34,157 nucleotides of DNA from Verrucomicrobiota bacterium (lineage in GTDB: Bacteria > Verrucomicrobiota > Verrucomicrobiia > Chthoniobacterales > Terrimicrobiaceae): NCBI GenBank assembly GCA_026398275.1, contig JAPLTF010000096.1, forward strand, positions 1 through 34,157. Reading direction: 5' to 3'. The notes beneath the pieces are model-generated. The model was not told the DNA's origin and did no database searches. It was given only the letters and a program-made list of their open reading frames with translations. This document shows, piece by piece, positions 32,166 through 34,157 of this stretch. The translations under genes were made by a program, and so were the position numbers. Positions within the stretch are counted from its first letter, which is position 1, and every line of letters begins with the position of its first letter.

Positions 32166-32220
32166 ATTGTTTTATATCGCAATAAGTCCCATGAAGGTGC
32201 AAAACGATATAGAAAACAAT
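32166..32220. promoter_or_regulatory. Inverted repeat spanning the abiEi start, candidate autoregulatory operator
   Basis: ATTGTTTTATATCG (32166-32179) and CGATATAGAAAACAAT (32205-32220) are inverted copies; the second has two extra bases (CT on the complementary strand) between the blocks ATTGTTTT and ATATCG. They flank ATG 32191. AbiEi proteins are known to bind inverted repeats upstream of their own operon, which fits. Confidence 0.6.
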
Positions 32221-33051
32221 CTCAGGACTCTTGGCCATAATGAGTCTAAGGTGGTCCTGTCGTTTCGGGAGCAGGGCCGGGACGTGGTGACGAGTTCGGA
32301 CGTGATTTCTCTTCTGCAAAGCAGGGACACCGCCAGAAAAGTCATCCACAACTTGCTTCGCAAGGGGTGGTTTGCACGGCTCAAAGCCGGGCGTTACCTA
32401 CTCCTACCCCCTGAATACGGTCCCGAGAATTTCGGTGAAAACAATCCGCTCGCCCTCGCATCCGCCATCGTGGATCCCTCCTATGTGGGCTGGTGGTCTG
32501 CAGCTTCCTTTCACGGATTCACCACTCAGAAACCGATGACCCTCACGGTTGCCACGCTCCGCCAAATGCCGAACCGAACGGTTGAAGGCAGTGCGGTTCA
32601 TTTTGTGAAGGTTGTCCCACGCAAGTTTTTCGGATTCAAAACGTATGACACCTACGGGCGAAAAGCCACGATTTCGACCCCGAGCAAGACTCTTCTTGAT
32701 TGCGTTGACAGACCTGAACTCGCCGGCGGGCCGGCAGAAGTTGCGCGCATTACTCACGGAGCTTCCAGCGTGGTATCCCCGGAGGAATTGGCCGACACCG
32801 CATTCCAGATGAAATCGACCGCAGCCTTACAGCGGCTCGGTTTTCTTGCCGATCTCGTCGGCTGGAAATGGCAACCCGGCATTCGCCAGCGGGTGCGTGA
32901 TGCCATTCCGCCATCCACCCGCTCTACCTTTGGCCGCTCCACTCGGAAGCCAGACGATATCGGCTACGTAAACGCTTGGGGTGTGATTGTTCACGCCAGC
33001 GAATCGGACTTGCTCGTCGACGTGCCGGTAACACAGAAAGACTCCGCCTGA
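32191..33051 (+). CDS. abiEi: AbiEi-type antitoxin / transcriptional repressor
   Basis: A 286-residue protein from ATG 32191. The N-terminal winged helix (VVTSSDVISLLQSRDTARKVIHNLLRKGWFARLKAGRYLLLPPEYG, about residues 30-75) is the AbiEi antitoxin domain. LALASAIVDPSYVGWWSAASFHGF and TPSKTLLDCVDRPELAGG are typical of the second domain, also seen in DUF6088/AbiEi proteins. It binds DNA at the operon promoter and counteracts AbiEii without direct contact in studied systems. The stop overlaps the abiEii ATG (TGATG). The open frame runs back to 32167, but only ATG 32191 fits. Confidence 0.88.
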   Translation: MKVQNDIENNLRTLGHNESKVVLSFREQGRDVVTSSDVISLLQSRDTARKVIHNLLRKGWFARLKAGRYLLLPPEYGPENFGENNPLALASAIVDPSYVGWWSAASFHGFTTQKPMTLTVATLRQMPNRTVEGSAVHFVKVVPRKFFGFKTYDTYGRKATISTPSKTLLDCVDRPELAGGPAEVARITHGASSVVSPEELADTAFQMKSTAALQRLGFLADLVGWKWQPGIRQRVRDAIPPSTRSTFGRSTRKPDDIGYVNAWGVIVHASESDLLVDVPVTQKDSA

Positions 33052-33950
33052 TGTTGATCACATCGCAATTGCGCCAAAGCGCAGCCCTCTCCGGTGTGCG
33101 TGACATTGGCAGCATCGAGATCGATGTGATACTCACCCATCTCCTGCAGCTTTTCCATGACCGCGGATTGACCGAACACCTTGCGTTCAAGGGAGGAACA
33201 TTCCTTCGTAAAATGGTTTTTGGCCCGCGCGGGCGGCTTTCCACCGATTTGGACTTTACCCGTCGCTCAAAGATCAGCCTCGACGACCTGACTCTGCGAT
33301 TACTGGAAACGCTGGATCTGCCCTATCAAGGAATCAGCTTTCGTTTCGACAGGGATAAGGACTGGTATCTGACCGATGAGGGATGCGCTGCAAATCCCGT
33401 TTGCGCACATGAAGGCAACATCACCGGGGTTAAAATCAAAATTCAAGTCAGCATGAGAGAAAGCCCCATCTTGCCTGTTCGAGAAATGCCCCAAATCGAG
33501 CAGAGCTATTTCCGATTCTTGGGATTCACCCCGGTTTCCATTCCGTCTCTCGCCCTCGAAGAGGTCATTGCCGAAAAAATCCGTGCGGCCAGTCAGCGCT
33601 CGAAAATCCGCGATCTTTACGACTTGGCTGAAATCTCCCAGCGTCCTCTCAATCAGGGAGTCATCCGTTCCCTGGCGGTCTTGAAGCTTTGGCAAGGTGG
33701 CGGGGCCGGATTGGATTTCGACCGCTTTCGCCAGCGTGTCCAGGCGGGTGACGAATATGACGTGAAGGACTTGCAGAACCTGCTTCGCAAGGATCAAAAG
33801 CCCGACCTCGCCAAAATGATCGGGACGGTTTGTTCCGCATTTCGATTTCTGGGACAGCTCACAGATATTGAGAGAATCCTGACCGGAGACTCGACAATGC
33901 GCCTCAAAAAAGATGCAGATTTTCTTCGCGAGAGCATCGTAAAGAGTTAA
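33051..33950 (+). CDS. abiEii: AbiEii-type nucleotidyltransferase toxin
   Basis: A 299-residue protein. Motif I is FKGGTFLRK (G48/G49), motif II is RLSTDLDFT (62-70, with D66 and D68), and motif III/IV is in LALEEVIAEKIRAASQRSKIRDLYDLAEI, with the conserved Lys and Arg-Asp-Tyr-Asp. All residues expected for an active DNA polymerase beta-like transferase are present. AbiEii toxins inactivate tRNA by adding nucleotides to the acceptor end in some members, causing reversible growth arrest and phage defence. The gene overlaps abiEi by one base, the classical arrangement. Confidence 0.92.
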   Translation: MLITSQLRQSAALSGVRDIGSIEIDVILTHLLQLFHDRGLTEHLAFKGGTFLRKMVFGPRGRLSTDLDFTRRSKISLDDLTLRLLETLDLPYQGISFRFDRDKDWYLTDEGCAANPVCAHEGNITGVKIKIQVSMRESPILPVREMPQIEQSYFRFLGFTPVSIPSLALEEVIAEKIRAASQRSKIRDLYDLAEISQRPLNQGVIRSLAVLKLWQGGGAGLDFDRFRQRVQAGDEYDVKDLQNLLRKDQKPDLAKMIGTVCSAFRFLGQLTDIERILTGDSTMRLKKDADFLRESIVKS

Positions 33951-34100
33951 ACGACTCAACATCAGTCCATTGGACATTGTTTTCGTGCGCTCATTCTCGA
34001 TGCTGAAAGAAGCGACGGGGTGCATGACGGCAGAATTATAAAGAGCAGATACGAGAGGGATTTTTCTTGTAAATGTCTAGCGGCGAGACAGATTTTGCTT
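33951..34100. other. Gene-free stretch after abiEii
   Basis: This 150 bp contains no supported gene. A weak GTCCA/TGGAC hairpin (33966-33976) is followed by ATTGTTTT, which might terminate abiE transcription. Confidence 0.4.
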
Positions 34101-34157
34101 GTGAACGAAAAAATCGCACAGCAACGCCGGGATCTCCTCCGGGAGATGTCACTCATC
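34101..34157 (+). CDS. Start of a possible further gene (cut by window end)
   Basis: A frame from GTG 34101 (NEKIAQQRRDLLREMSLI) stays open to the window end. The Arg/Leu-rich helix recalls the opening of DUF6788-type small proteins found near transposases, but 19 residues are too few to be sure. TTG 34095 is an alternative start. The opposite frame is also open, so the strand is not certain. Confidence 0.25.
   Translation, partial: MNEKIAQQRRDLLREMSLI

Larger units (their letters stand above)
21720..34157. mobile_element. Integrated mobilizable/conjugative element, left end in window
   Basis: From the end of the amidase gene the content switches to transfer genes: relaxase, MobC-like protein, VirD4/TraG coupling ATPase, ArdC antirestriction protein, Toprim protein and two nucleotidyltransferase toxin-antitoxin modules. 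The left edge has two tRNA-3'-end-like 17-mers. No integrase, replication initiator or mating-pore genes are visible in the window, so the right end and recombinase presumably lie beyond 34157. It could be an IME or one end of an ICE. The boundary position is approximate. Confidence 0.75.

Noticed and set aside
32131-32190. Standard -35/-10 promoter for abiE
   Set aside because: TTGCAA (32143) and TATATC (32173) are 24 bases apart, too far for a sigma-70 promoter.
1-34157. CRISPR array
   Set aside because: No regularly spaced direct repeats of 23-40 bp were seen; the closest signals are hairpins with variable spacing.

Overview
The window reads as a bacterial chromosome segment, most likely from the Verrucomicrobiota. 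Pointers are a TIGR03790-family secreted protein, a DUF2851 protein, two tandem PilT-type ATPases, a high-G+C core, few clear Shine-Dalgarno sites and a GC-rich REP-type palindrome. The phylum call is inference from gene content, because no rRNA or complete tRNA gene is present.

Region A (1-6290) is accessory. It opens with the 3' end of an ISL3-like transposase. This runs directly into a co-directional three-gene cluster: an uncharacterised two-part protein with C-terminal TPRs, a Ser/Thr protein kinase with a TPR, and a double-AAA+ Clp-family ATPase without a long M domain. The first gene appears to have lost its proper 5' end by frameshift. The kinase looks internally shortened, and the Clp gene carries an in-frame palindromic element. 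A hicB-hicA toxin-antitoxin pair follows.

Region B (6312-21709) is ordinary chromosome: dnaE (minus), trxB, a glycosyltransferase, an exported SRPBCC-like protein, recN (minus), a PhnP/ribonuclease Z-like metallo-beta-lactamase protein, the TIGR03790 protein, a DUF2851 protein, two PilT-like motor ATPases and an amidase.

Region C (about 21.7 kb to the end) is a mobile element. Its left edge has two identical 17-bp copies of what has the geometry of a tRNA 3' end, followed by a lower-G+C, gene-poor stretch. Then come a winged-helix regulator plus nucleotidyltransferase pair and a tightly overlapping operon: a small protein, a DUF3991/Toprim protein, two small proteins and an ArdC-like antirestriction protein. 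Next is a 1.1-kb stretch packed with about ten hairpins. After that come a MobC-like protein, a relaxase, a small protein, a VirD4/TraG-type coupling ATPase and a single-module Clp-type AAA+ ATPase. An AbiEi/AbiEii type IV toxin-antitoxin pair ends the element within the window. No integrase and no mating-pore genes are visible, so this is either a mobilizable element or part of a larger ICE.

The most unusual signals are the hairpin-packed region with two paralogous hairpins showing compensatory changes, the Clp-type ATPase translationally coupled to the conjugative coupling protein, the REP-like palindrome inside a Clp gene, the tRNA-end remnants at the island boundary, and an inverted repeat spanning the abiEi start codon.
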